Shown here piece after piece: positions 15,953-23,308 of a DNA stretch of 41,253 nt. The notes below the pieces were generated by a model. It saw only the letters and a program-made list of their open reading frames with translations. It ran no database searches and was not told the DNA's origin. Each line of letters starts with the position of its first letter. Position 1 is the stretch's first letter. Where the stretch lies: contig CAYZUS010000016.1 of NCBI GenBank assembly GCA_964481885.1, positions 1 to 41,253 on the forward strand, written 5' to 3'. This stretch comes from Fen731 sp964481885. Its GTDB lineage: Bacteria; Actinomycetota; Humimicrobiia; Humimicrobiales; Humimicrobiaceae. Both the position numbers and the translations under genes were made by a program.

Positions 15953-16345
15953 TTGCCAAACATTAAGTCACAAATAAAAAGAGACAAAACAAATATCAAG
16001 AGTGCTGAAAAAAACCATGTATTGAAAACAAAAGTCAAAGGTCTGAGCAAGAAATTCAGGCAGACTGTTGACGCCAAAGATACAGATGGAGCAAAAGTTG
16101 TTATGAGCTCCTATTTTAAAGCGCTTGATAAAGCCGCAAAAGCCAATACTGTAAAGGATAACTTTGCCGCCAACAAAAAATCAAAAGCCGCAAAATATTT
16201 AAACAAGGCAGAAGCAGCCAAACTAAATAATACAGAAGAAGTCAAGACGGAGAAGGCTGCAGCAGTCAAACCTGTTAAAGCAGTGGCGGCCAAAACTGAG
16301 AAGACAGCAAAAACCAAATCAGGAAAAACAGAAAAAGCCAAATAG
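15953..16345 (+). CDS. rpsT: Ribosomal protein S20 with a long Lys/Ala-rich tail
   Basis: The first ~87 residues are a normal S20 (MPNIKSQIKRDKTN, ending FAANKKSKAAKYLNKAEAAK), a helical protein of the small ribosomal subunit that binds 16S rRNA. The start is TTG at 15953, with an in-frame stop directly before it, so no other start is possible. E. coli rpsT also uses UUG, where it is part of autoregulation. Unusually, residues ~91-130 form an extra tail of Lys, Ala, Thr and Glu repeats (for example VAAKTEKTAKTKSGKTEKAK), resembling histone-H1-like tails; S20 usually ends near residue 85-90. The gene is on the plus strand, converging on holA, as in Mycobacterium. Confidence 0.95.
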   Translation: MPNIKSQIKRDKTNIKSAEKNHVLKTKVKGLSKKFRQTVDAKDTDGAKVVMSSYFKALDKAAKANTVKDNFAANKKSKAAKYLNKAEAAKLNNTEEVKTEKAAAVKPVKAVAAKTEKTAKTKSGKTEKAK

Positions 16346-16395
16346 TTTTTAAGTCTTGCAATGGGCGTGAATTATAAGAATAGTAAAATATGAGC

Positions 16396-17487
16396 TTACT
16401 GGCTCTTGACGTTTGTAATATCTATTGCCATTTTTGCAAAAAACATAAAATCCTGAACCTCTTTTTCTGATCGCAGCAGCATGTCATGTCTGTTTAATAT
16501 GTCAAAAATTTTGATTATTTCTTCCTTTTCGTATTTTCTGCAATACCTTGTATATTTCTCTGATACAGGCTTTACCATGTGGGGAAATTGGACAAGGGTT
16601 CTTTCTAGGTATTTCTTAAAACTGCCCGAGCTGTTTGTTCCTGCCAGGTAGGACCCGCCGTAAGTCTGGCTGTTTTTTTCTCCCGGGCCCTTTTTTTCAA
16701 TATCAGCCTTTAAATACAGAAATGCTTTAAACATTCTGTGTAAAAGGGTAATAAGGCCCACCATGCCCTGTTTGTCCTGTTTTTCGCCTGAAACAACCTT
16801 TAGGGTTTTTAAAGCACCTTCTTTTTCCCTGTTTCCTATATGGTCCACGACATCAAATATCTTCATGTCATACACCCGGTTTACAAGTTTATCCACCATT
16901 TTGTCATTAATGGTTTTATCTTTTGCCGAGATTATGTAAGTATGAAGTTTTTCATATTCTGTCTTTAAAAGGCTGCTGTCAAAGTTTACATTTTCAATTA
17001 ATCTTACTGCAGCTTTTGAAGTAAAACTGATATTGTCCAGCCTGCATCTTTCGTCCAGCCACTTCCTTAAATTGCCGGCCTGAGGCGCATATATTTCTTT
17101 AATATCGCCTGACTTTTCAATTTCTGCCAGGAGCTGCTTGTCAATCTTGTTCTTCTTCAGTGTGGTAAGCACAATAAGGATGGTGCCAAAGCTGTCTTTG
17201 TTAAAACTTTTTAACTGGTCCGTCAGCATTTTTATGAAAGCACTATGCGCCGTCTCCAGATTCCTGATTATGGCTACTTTTTTCTCGGAAAAAAAAGAAG
17301 GGGTGTTGTAAAAGCTGGCAAACTCTCCTGTCTGTTCTTCCTCGTCTGCATCAAATATTTTAAAGTCCGAGTCAAAATCTATTTTACTGTTTAAAAAGTT
17401 TTTAACCTCTGCCAGCTTCTCTCCAAGTGCTGAGGAGCTTTTGCTTATGTACAGATAGACAGGTTTGAGGTCACTTAAATTTTTCAT
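16396..17487 (-). CDS. holA: DNA polymerase III delta subunit
   Basis: A 363-residue protein with the overall length and C-terminal features of HolA (LITLLHRMFKAFLYLKADIE and a helical collar region), plus KIFDVVDHIGNREKEGALK typical of the middle domain. The N-terminus (PVYLYISKSSSALGEKLAEVKNFL) is divergent from the usual PVYLLxGEE pattern. HolA is the clamp-loader wrench that opens the beta clamp. Identification rests on pattern plus context: in Actinobacteria holA lies between comEC and rpsT, as here. No Shine-Dalgarno is seen before the ATG. Confidence 0.85.
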   Translation of the reverse strand: MKNLSDLKPVYLYISKSSSALGEKLAEVKNFLNSKIDFDSDFKIFDADEEEQTGEFASFYNTPSFFSEKKVAIIRNLETAHSAFIKMLTDQLKSFNKDSFGTILIVLTTLKKNKIDKQLLAEIEKSGDIKEIYAPQAGNLRKWLDERCRLDNISFTSKAAVRLIENVNFDSSLLKTEYEKLHTYIISAKDKTINDKMVDKLVNRVYDMKIFDVVDHIGNREKEGALKTLKVVSGEKQDKQGMVGLITLLHRMFKAFLYLKADIEKKGPGEKNSQTYGGSYLAGTNSSGSFKKYLERTLVQFPHMVKPVSEKYTRYCRKYEKEEIIKIFDILNRHDMLLRSEKEVQDFMFFAKMAIDITNVKSQ

Positions 17488-17527
17488 AATTATTGTTTGT
17501 CTGGCTATAGGGTCAAAATGCGTTTAT

Positions 17528-17800
17528 TCAAAACAATTCGCTGTGCGTTCCTGTCCTGGTTAGTGTTAAAGTCAAAATATCCTTTTGGACTTTATAAATC
17601 AATAGCCAATCAGGGGTTATGTGACATTCTCTAAAACCTGAGTAGTTGCCGCTTAATGCATGGTCGTTGTTCTTTGGAGGCAATGGTTTTTCATTGCATA
17701 ACAATGATACGATTTCCTCAAACAAAACGGTGTCGCAACCTCTTTTTTGAACTAACTTAAAATCCTTTTTAAATCCTGCAGAATACCTAACTTTAAGCAT
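17528..17800 (-). CDS. yafQ: YafQ-type mRNA interferase toxin
   Basis: A 90-residue RelE-superfamily toxin. Residues match the YafQ active site in order and spacing: H47 (DHALSGNYSGFRECH), H60, D64, W65 (HITPDWLLIY), H86 and the terminal F90 (GTHSELF). YafQ cleaves mRNA on the ribosome. Its start overlaps the end of the antitoxin gene by eight bases, so the pair is translationally coupled. All key residues are present, so it is predicted to be active. Confidence 0.92.
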   Translation of the reverse strand: MLKVRYSAGFKKDFKLVQKRGCDTVLFEEIVSLLCNEKPLPPKNNDHALSGNYSGFRECHITPDWLLIYKVQKDILTLTLTRTGTHSELF

Positions 17801-18062
17801 TTAAATCCTTCATCAGTTCATCAACGTTATCAAAAGTACGACTCATATTCAGGTTATTGTTTACATCATTCATTGCTGCAATTGTTTCCGAGTTTGGCTT
17901 TGGCAGCTGCATTTGAAATGGGAGTCCGCCCTGCATCAAGGATTGATGAAAAAAGATATTAACAGCATCTGACACGCTAATGCCAAAATTTGAAAACAGG
18001 TTTTCTATTTGTTTTTTTGTTTCTGCTTCGGTCCTTATATTAATAACAGATGTTTTGGCCAT
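17793..18062 (-). CDS. dinJ: DinJ/RelB-family antitoxin
   Basis: An 89-residue protein with an N-terminal ribbon-helix-helix fold (MAKTSVINIRTEAETKKQIENLF, then GISVSDAVNIFFHQSL) and the GGLPFQMQLP motif typical of DinJ. It neutralises the YafQ toxin and represses its own promoter. AAGGAG lies before the ATG. A large palindromic operator covers the promoter upstream (18096-18148). This is the first gene of the two-gene toxin-antitoxin operon inserted between comEC and holA. Confidence 0.92.
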   Translation of the reverse strand: MAKTSVINIRTEAETKKQIENLFSNFGISVSDAVNIFFHQSLMQGGLPFQMQLPKPNSETIAAMNDVNNNLNMSRTFDNVDELMKDLNA

Positions 18063-18095
18063 AATAAATCATCTCCTTGTATTTGTAATTTCACT

Positions 18096-18148
18096 TTAGT
18101 AAATTGATTATAGTACAAATTATACACAATTACTATACATTTTACTAA
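18096..18148. promoter_or_regulatory. Operator/promoter of the dinJ-yafQ operon
   Basis: Nested inverted repeats share one centre: TTAGTAAA (18096-18103) with TTTACTAA (18141-18148), and TATAGTA (18109-18115) with TACTATA (18131-18137). Two TATAAT boxes on the minus strand (18124-18119 and 18112-18107) lie inside. This is the expected position for autorepression by the ribbon-helix-helix antitoxin. The remaining bases up to 18399 show no gene; they hold the upstream region of the MFS gene. Confidence 0.6.
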
Positions 18149-18399
18149 TTTCTACTGCCAGGTTTAAGAAAAATTATAAACTTACCCAGAAACGTGGATT
18201 TGATATAAGATAACGTTTGCAATAGATAATCACCCGATTTCACTGACATTATACTTATTTAAAAAGCGCCATTGTTTAACGGACACTGAATTGAGGATGT
18301 TTTCCAAATCCTGATATTGGTATTTACTCCCGGACAGATTTTTGCTAACATTTCTCATTTATACTGGGATAATATTTTTGTTTTTTTACCGGATTTGCT

Positions 18400-19701
18400 A
18401 TGCAAAAGAAGAAGAATTTAAAACTATTTTATCTGGGATGCTCCATTCTGGGTTTTGTCATTCCCATATTTGATCCCCTTTATCCTTATTTCTCCAGGAG
18501 TTTCAATGTAGGATTTGATAAGATTGGGCTTGTGTTTTTTGGCGGTTCTCTTACTGCAATAATAGCTATAATTTCTGCCGGATTGCTTTCTGACAGATTT
18601 CCTTTAAGAAGAATTCTATTATGGTCTTTTGCAATTTCCTTTGCAGGTTTTGCCGTATTTGCCATATTCCATAATTTTACAGGTTTGATAATATCGGTAA
18701 TTCTGGTAAATATCGGTGTGACCATCTACTGGCCCGTTTTATATGCCAAAGTTTTTCATGACCACCCTGAAAATTATTCAACAATGTATATCAGGCTTGA
18801 ACGTTTTTACTATCTTTCCACTGCTTTCGGCCCACTGCTGATTGCCCTGCTGCTTTATCTGGATATAACGCCACGCTATATTTTCATATTCCTAATGCTT
18901 TTATTTGTTTTACTTTTTTCCATGTTTTATGCAGGATTCAGAGATAAAACATCAATCACTCCAGGTGTTTCAGATTCAAAAGCAGGACAGGCACAAACTG
19001 TTTTCGGTAATGTCGGCAATGGCATCGGGGACACCGGCATGGGCTCCTTTGCCGGATCGAAGCCTCATTGTGATAAAGCAATCCAATTGCCGCAAAAAGT
19101 AAAGCTGCATAAAAAAATAGCAGGATTTTTTACCCCGACCGTAATCTTTGCCAATCTTTCGCTTACCTTCTTTGGAGGTGTTATGGTTGGAACTTCAGCG
19201 TGGCTTACAACTTATTTTACCTCTTTAAATATTGCAGTATCACTCAGCTCAATTTTTGTTGCAGTATTCTGGTTTGCCACATTTCTTGGCCTTCAAATAA
19301 TGTCTAAAATAGTCGATAAAATAAAAGAAGAGAAAATTCTTTTTTACGGCGGCATAATCAGCTCTGTAAGCTTAATCTCCTTTAGCTTTATAAATATTAT
19401 TTCTATTAAAGTTTTCTTCTTAATTCTGGTGGGGATGTCACTTTCAGGAATATACCCATTGTGTGGAGCAATAACTATAAGGGCCAATCCTAAGTCGGCC
19501 GGTACCTCTTCAGGTATTACAATTGCCATGGGGTTGGCAGGAGGGTTGATTGTTTCACCTGTTATGGGATTTGTTGCCCAGTATTTAAGCAAAAGCTATG
19601 TGCCGTATGTTCTGGTAATATTGGCAGTGCTCGGAACTATCCTGTCTGCTGTCTTATTAAAAATTAGCCCTGATAAAAGCCAAAGCGCCGCTAAGGTTTG
19701 A
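18400..19701 (+). CDS. Major facilitator superfamily transporter, substrate unknown
   Basis: A 433-residue protein with about twelve hydrophobic segments in two halves. The cytoplasmic loop between the first helices has GLLSDRFPLRRILL, matching the MFS motif GxxxDRxGRR. The second half includes AITIRANPKSAGTSSGITIAMG. The central loop (about residues 190-235) is long, Gly-rich and low in complexity, with a Cys/His. No Shine-Dalgarno is obvious before the ATG. The only plus-strand gene between holA and comEC besides rpsT, it lies beside the toxin-antitoxin pair, so the two may have arrived together. Substrate cannot be inferred. Confidence 0.88.
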   Translation: MQKKKNLKLFYLGCSILGFVIPIFDPLYPYFSRSFNVGFDKIGLVFFGGSLTAIIAIISAGLLSDRFPLRRILLWSFAISFAGFAVFAIFHNFTGLIISVILVNIGVTIYWPVLYAKVFHDHPENYSTMYIRLERFYYLSTAFGPLLIALLLYLDITPRYIFIFLMLLFVLLFSMFYAGFRDKTSITPGVSDSKAGQAQTVFGNVGNGIGDTGMGSFAGSKPHCDKAIQLPQKVKLHKKIAGFFTPTVIFANLSLTFFGGVMVGTSAWLTTYFTSLNIAVSLSSIFVAVFWFATFLGLQIMSKIVDKIKEEKILFYGGIISSVSLISFSFINIISIKVFFLILVGMSLSGIYPLCGAITIRANPKSAGTSSGITIAMGLAGGLIVSPVMGFVAQYLSKSYVPYVLVILAVLGTILSAVLLKISPDKSQSAAKV

Positions 19702-19852
19702 GATTATAATTTAAGTTCGAAAAATAAATCATTCCTCCCGCTGTATTGACAGAGCCTGGCCCAATTCACCTAAAGTGGAACAATCCTTTTTTTAGGTCCA
19801 AAGTAATTCTGTGCAGTCTACAACTATTTTTTAAGTCTAGTCGAAAATATTC

Positions 19853-21550
19853 TTAACAAAGCATTGAAGATTTGTGGTCCCTGGCTTTTTTCCTGTCTAA
19901 CCACATCGACAAGGCGACAAATACGATTGCCAACGTAAAATAATAAATAATCATTTGATACGATTTAAGATTTGAAAGGCTTATTACATTAAAATCAGAG
20001 ATTTTATAGATGCGGGCTATTTTCAACAAGACTTCAATAATCGGTCCCGCCGGCTTTAAAATAAATCCTCCGAGTGGGGGCCATAATAAGGACAGGAAAG
20101 ATGCAGTGAGCAAAATCGCAAGGAGAATGTAAAAAACCGGGGACGCCATCAGATTTGCCGGAATCGAAAAAACGGGCAATTCCCGGAATAAAAAAATAAT
20201 CACAGGGAATATGAATATGCTAACCGAAACAGTTGTAATTATTGAAGATATAAAGTAATTTTCTCCCCTCATTCTCCTTTTGGATCTCTTATAGGCGCTA
20301 TCAGGATCATCTGCATCCGGAAAACTGCCAAAAATACGGCTGCCGGACTTTTGCACACTTTTTGTTATAAACTTAAACAAATCTGTGATAACCGGGTTAA
20401 GATACAAAATGCCGGCCATGGATGTAAAAGACAGCCAGAACCCCCAGTCATAAAAAAACTCAGGGTTTAATGCCAGAATAATAATAAAGGAAATACTTAA
20501 AATAATCTTTTTATTATACTGCCTTTCCAACAGATTCGCGGTAAGGACAAATACAGACATCACAGTCGCCCTTAAAGCACTTGCCTTTTGGCCCACAATA
20601 AAATTGTACATAAATAATATCAGGATAATAAAAATAAAACTGAGAAGCTTTAAGATCCTTTGGCCCTTCCATCCGGCGCCAGAGGGCCTCAAAATGAAAT
20701 TAAAAAAAACAGTTGCAAGATAGATAAAAAAAGTTATATGTAGCCCGGATATTGCGACAAGATGATAAATGCCGCTTTTCCTGAAATCTGTGATGATCTT
20801 TTCAGAGATGTTATTTGTGTTTCCAAGAATTATGGCTTCACACAGTGAGGCAGCTTTATAGTCAAGACTGTCATAAAAAGTATTTCTAATGCATTCATAG
20901 AATCTGCTTCTGATATTGTAAATTTTTTGCCCCGCACTGCCACTGTCTGTTTTAATAACATTATCCTGATTGGCCGTAAGGCTCATAAAACCATCATTAC
21001 TGTAAATACTGCAGTTAAAGCTTATAAAATCATCTCTTTTTAAAAAAAGACTGTCATTTGTTCTGATTCTGACAAATACTTCATCTGTTGCATTTATAAC
21101 CCGTTCATTGCCTGTAGTTAGGTCCTTCAATATCAATTGATCTGTGGAAAGCGAAAAAAAACTTGCTCCATTTACATTTTTTACGTGGCCCGATATCCTT
21201 CCCGCTACACTTATCTCCAGATTTTCTGCCGGTCCGGCATTCTGCCAAAGCAAACCAAGGATCTGTCCGTCTCTTGACATGAAATAAATACTCGAACTTA
21301 AAAATCCGCAAGCAAAAAAAATGGCAATGGGGTAAAGAAGGGCGACCTTAAGTAAAATATTCTTACCTGATGGAAAATTTATTTCAGGTGTTTTTCTGAT
21401 TGTGAATCTGCTGCGTGCTGCTATGATTGTAAATCTGCTGCATGCTGCTATGATTGTGAATCTGCTGCATGCCGAAAGAATAATTATCCCTACTGCAAGA
21501 ACCGTGATAAAAATAGCAGGCAGTTTATTCTGGATGAAATCTGTTATCAT
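19853..21550 (-). CDS. comEC: ComEC-type DNA-uptake channel without the C-terminal metallo-beta-lactamase domain
   Basis: A 565-residue polytopic protein. It has an N-terminal OB-like soluble region (about 95-215), then the Competence domain with the signature SGIYHLVAISGLHITFFIYL and QKASALRATVMSVFVLTANLLER. It ends after the last helices, so the beta-lactamase-like nuclease domain found in many ComEC proteins is absent. It is predicted to form the membrane channel for incoming single-stranded DNA. The first loop holds a three-fold 9-residue repeat (ACSRFTIIA). The ATG at 21550 has a weak ribosome site. The frame is open for about 35 further codons upstream and encodes a hydrophobic helix (HILWAAALAGGFIL), so the true start may be a non-standard codon closer to comEA, 77 bases away. 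Confidence 0.9.
   Translation of the reverse strand: MITDFIQNKLPAIFITVLAVGIIILSACSRFTIIAACSRFTIIAARSRFTIRKTPEINFPSGKNILLKVALLYPIAIFFACGFLSSSIYFMSRDGQILGLLWQNAGPAENLEISVAGRISGHVKNVNGASFFSLSTDQLILKDLTTGNERVINATDEVFVRIRTNDSLFLKRDDFISFNCSIYSNDGFMSLTANQDNVIKTDSGSAGQKIYNIRSRFYECIRNTFYDSLDYKAASLCEAIILGNTNNISEKIITDFRKSGIYHLVAISGLHITFFIYLATVFFNFILRPSGAGWKGQRILKLLSFIFIILILFMYNFIVGQKASALRATVMSVFVLTANLLERQYNKKIILSISFIIILALNPEFFYDWGFWLSFTSMAGILYLNPVITDLFKFITKSVQKSGSRIFGSFPDADDPDSAYKRSKRRMRGENYFISSIITTVSVSIFIFPVIIFLFRELPVFSIPANLMASPVFYILLAILLTASFLSLLWPPLGGFILKPAGPIIEVLLKIARIYKISDFNVISLSNLKSYQMIIYYFTLAIVFVALSMWLDRKKARDHKSSMLC
21396..21476 (-). repeat. Three in-frame 27-bp tandem repeats within comEC
   Basis: Units 21396-21422, 21423-21449 and 21450-21476 are nearly identical and encode ACSRFTIIA, ACSRFTIIA and ARSRFTIRK. 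They sit between the first hydrophobic segments of ComEC. The unit length is a multiple of three, so copy-number changes would keep the frame. Confidence 0.85.
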
Positions 21551-21627
21551 TTTCTCATAAGCAAACCTGCATAAAATAAATCCGCCCGCCAGGGCAGCTG
21601 CCCAGAGTATATGGTAATACCTTTCTG

Positions 21628-22599
21628 TCAGATTGAAATCAGTTCCTTTACCTTTTCAAATTTTATTTCCCCTATTCCTTTTACATTTTTAAGTTCTTCT
21701 TTTGATTTAAACGGACCATACTTCTCCCTGTACGAGATAATATCCTGCGCTATTATTTCACCGATTCCCGGGAGTGATTCAAGCTCCCCGGCTGATGCAA
21801 TATTTACATTTACTATTTTTGACTGGCTGTCAGCGGATTCCCCTCCGGAGAAAGTGTTCTGGGTAAAACCGCTGATATAGTCAAAAAAACTGCCGTCTTT
21901 TGACACTTCCTCTAATGAAGGTATGTAAACCATTTCACCATCACTCAGTTTTTTGGCAAGATTTACAGCTTCAAGACATGCATTTTCACTTGCTCCCCCG
22001 CAGGCTTCCAGAAGCTCCTCTGTCCTTGCGTCACTTTCAAGTTCATAGACACCCGGGTTTTTTACATAACCACAAATGTACGCCTTTATTTTTATGACAG
22101 TGCCTCCGTCGGTTGTTGTCTGGCTGCCGCCTCCGGCATCAGCCGCGGTCTGGTCGTTTCCTGTGCCATTTATATCAGTACTTCCGGTGAAGTTTTGATC
22201 GGTATTGGAACTTCCAATGCCGGAGGTACTTTGATCGGCATCTGCACCGGTTTTGTCGCCGGTACTTTTATCAGCAATTACTCCGGCTTTGTCGATGTAA
22301 TTGCCTGCAGAAGTATCATCGGAAGCATCACCGGAATTATTCCCTGTATTTGTGTCGTTGTTTGAGTCGCCATTATTGCCGTAAGTTTTCCCGGTAAGTT
22401 CAGCAAAATAACTTTTAAGTATATTCTCTTTTTTTGTAATCACATTTTTCTGGTAAAGATATATCCCAAAAGCTGCAGAAGAAATCAGAACCACGATTAA
22501 GAAAAACGAGACATACAGGTTTTTATTTCTTCTGTATTTAAAACTTCCAATAAAGAATACGAGTTTTGATATTTTATATTTAAGCTCTGAGACATCCAT
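21628..22599 (-). CDS. comEA: ComEA-type DNA receptor (SLBB + helix-hairpin-helix)
   Basis: About 323 residues from the ATG at 22599 (a TTG at 22623 would add eight). The layout is a cytoplasmic start and one membrane helix (NLYVSFFLIVVLISSAAFGI). An ~90-residue linker of Thr, Asn, Gly, Asp and Ser follows, then an SLBB domain (IKAYICGYVKNPGVYELE) and two C-terminal helix-hairpin-helix motifs (VNVNIASAGELESLPGIGE, LKNVKGIGEIKFEKVKEL). ComEA binds double-stranded DNA at the cell surface and hands it to ComEC, encoded immediately downstream. The linker is longer than usual and probably spans cell wall. Confidence 0.92.
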   Translation of the reverse strand: MDVSELKYKISKLVFFIGSFKYRRNKNLYVSFFLIVVLISSAAFGIYLYQKNVITKKENILKSYFAELTGKTYGNNGDSNNDTNTGNNSGDASDDTSAGNYIDKAGVIADKSTGDKTGADADQSTSGIGSSNTDQNFTGSTDINGTGNDQTAADAGGGSQTTTDGGTVIKIKAYICGYVKNPGVYELESDARTEELLEACGGASENACLEAVNLAKKLSDGEMVYIPSLEEVSKDGSFFDYISGFTQNTFSGGESADSQSKIVNVNIASAGELESLPGIGEIIAQDIISYREKYGPFKSKEELKNVKGIGEIKFEKVKELISI

Positions 22600-22623
22600 A
22601 ATTAAAAAATCCTGATAAAACAA

Positions 22624-23308
22624 GTAGTTATTGTATCTTTGTGTATTTGCATAATAGCATAATATTTTATATATTGAAATACTTTTTTTGATTTTTTTAC
22701 TTAGAGCAGGTTTTCTAAAAAGGTTTACTTTTGGTTTTATTGTCTTAAAGACTTCTGTGCTTTTGGCAAAACATGCAAAAATCAGGCTTTCTGTGGATGC
22801 TTAAAATAGTGGGGAATTATTTTTGCAAAACTGTCCTATTTTACTCTGCAATAAATAGCAATTAATGGACTTACTGTAATTCTTGGCGTTAACTATNNNN
22901 NNNNNNNNNNNNNNNNNNNNNNNNNNNNNNNNNNNNNNNNNNNNNNNNNNNNNNNNNNNNNNNNNNNNNNNNNNNNNNNNNNNNNNNNNNNNNNNNTATT
23001 AGTAGGATAATTGGATTGTTGCTGGAATTATCATCCGGGTTTCAACTTTTGCAATGAATACTTTGCTGCCTGGAAGGGACAATGTCTGCGTAGCTGATTT
23101 ATAGTGAGCAAGGGCTGATCTGGAGAGAACTATTACTGCTTTTCTGACTTCCGGTGTTCATTGGCAGCCACAAAAAAATCGGGGCGAGAGCATCCCTCAA
23201 TATCCCGGCTGCGGACTTATGATCCTTATTCAATACAATAAACAGCCAATATGATATTTCACCATTACACTATTATCTTTCCCATGGCAGAAAGTCCATT
23301 GGCTGCAT
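22624..23308. other. 685-bp intergenic region with an assembly gap
   Basis: 100 Ns at 22897-22996 mark a scaffold gap of unknown true length. The flanks do not repeat each other. No complete gene is seen on either side. On the minus strand around 23140-23210 there are short open frames with ordinary amino-acid composition, interrupted by stops, possibly remnants of a decayed gene; a mobile element at the gap cannot be excluded. Confidence 0.5.
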
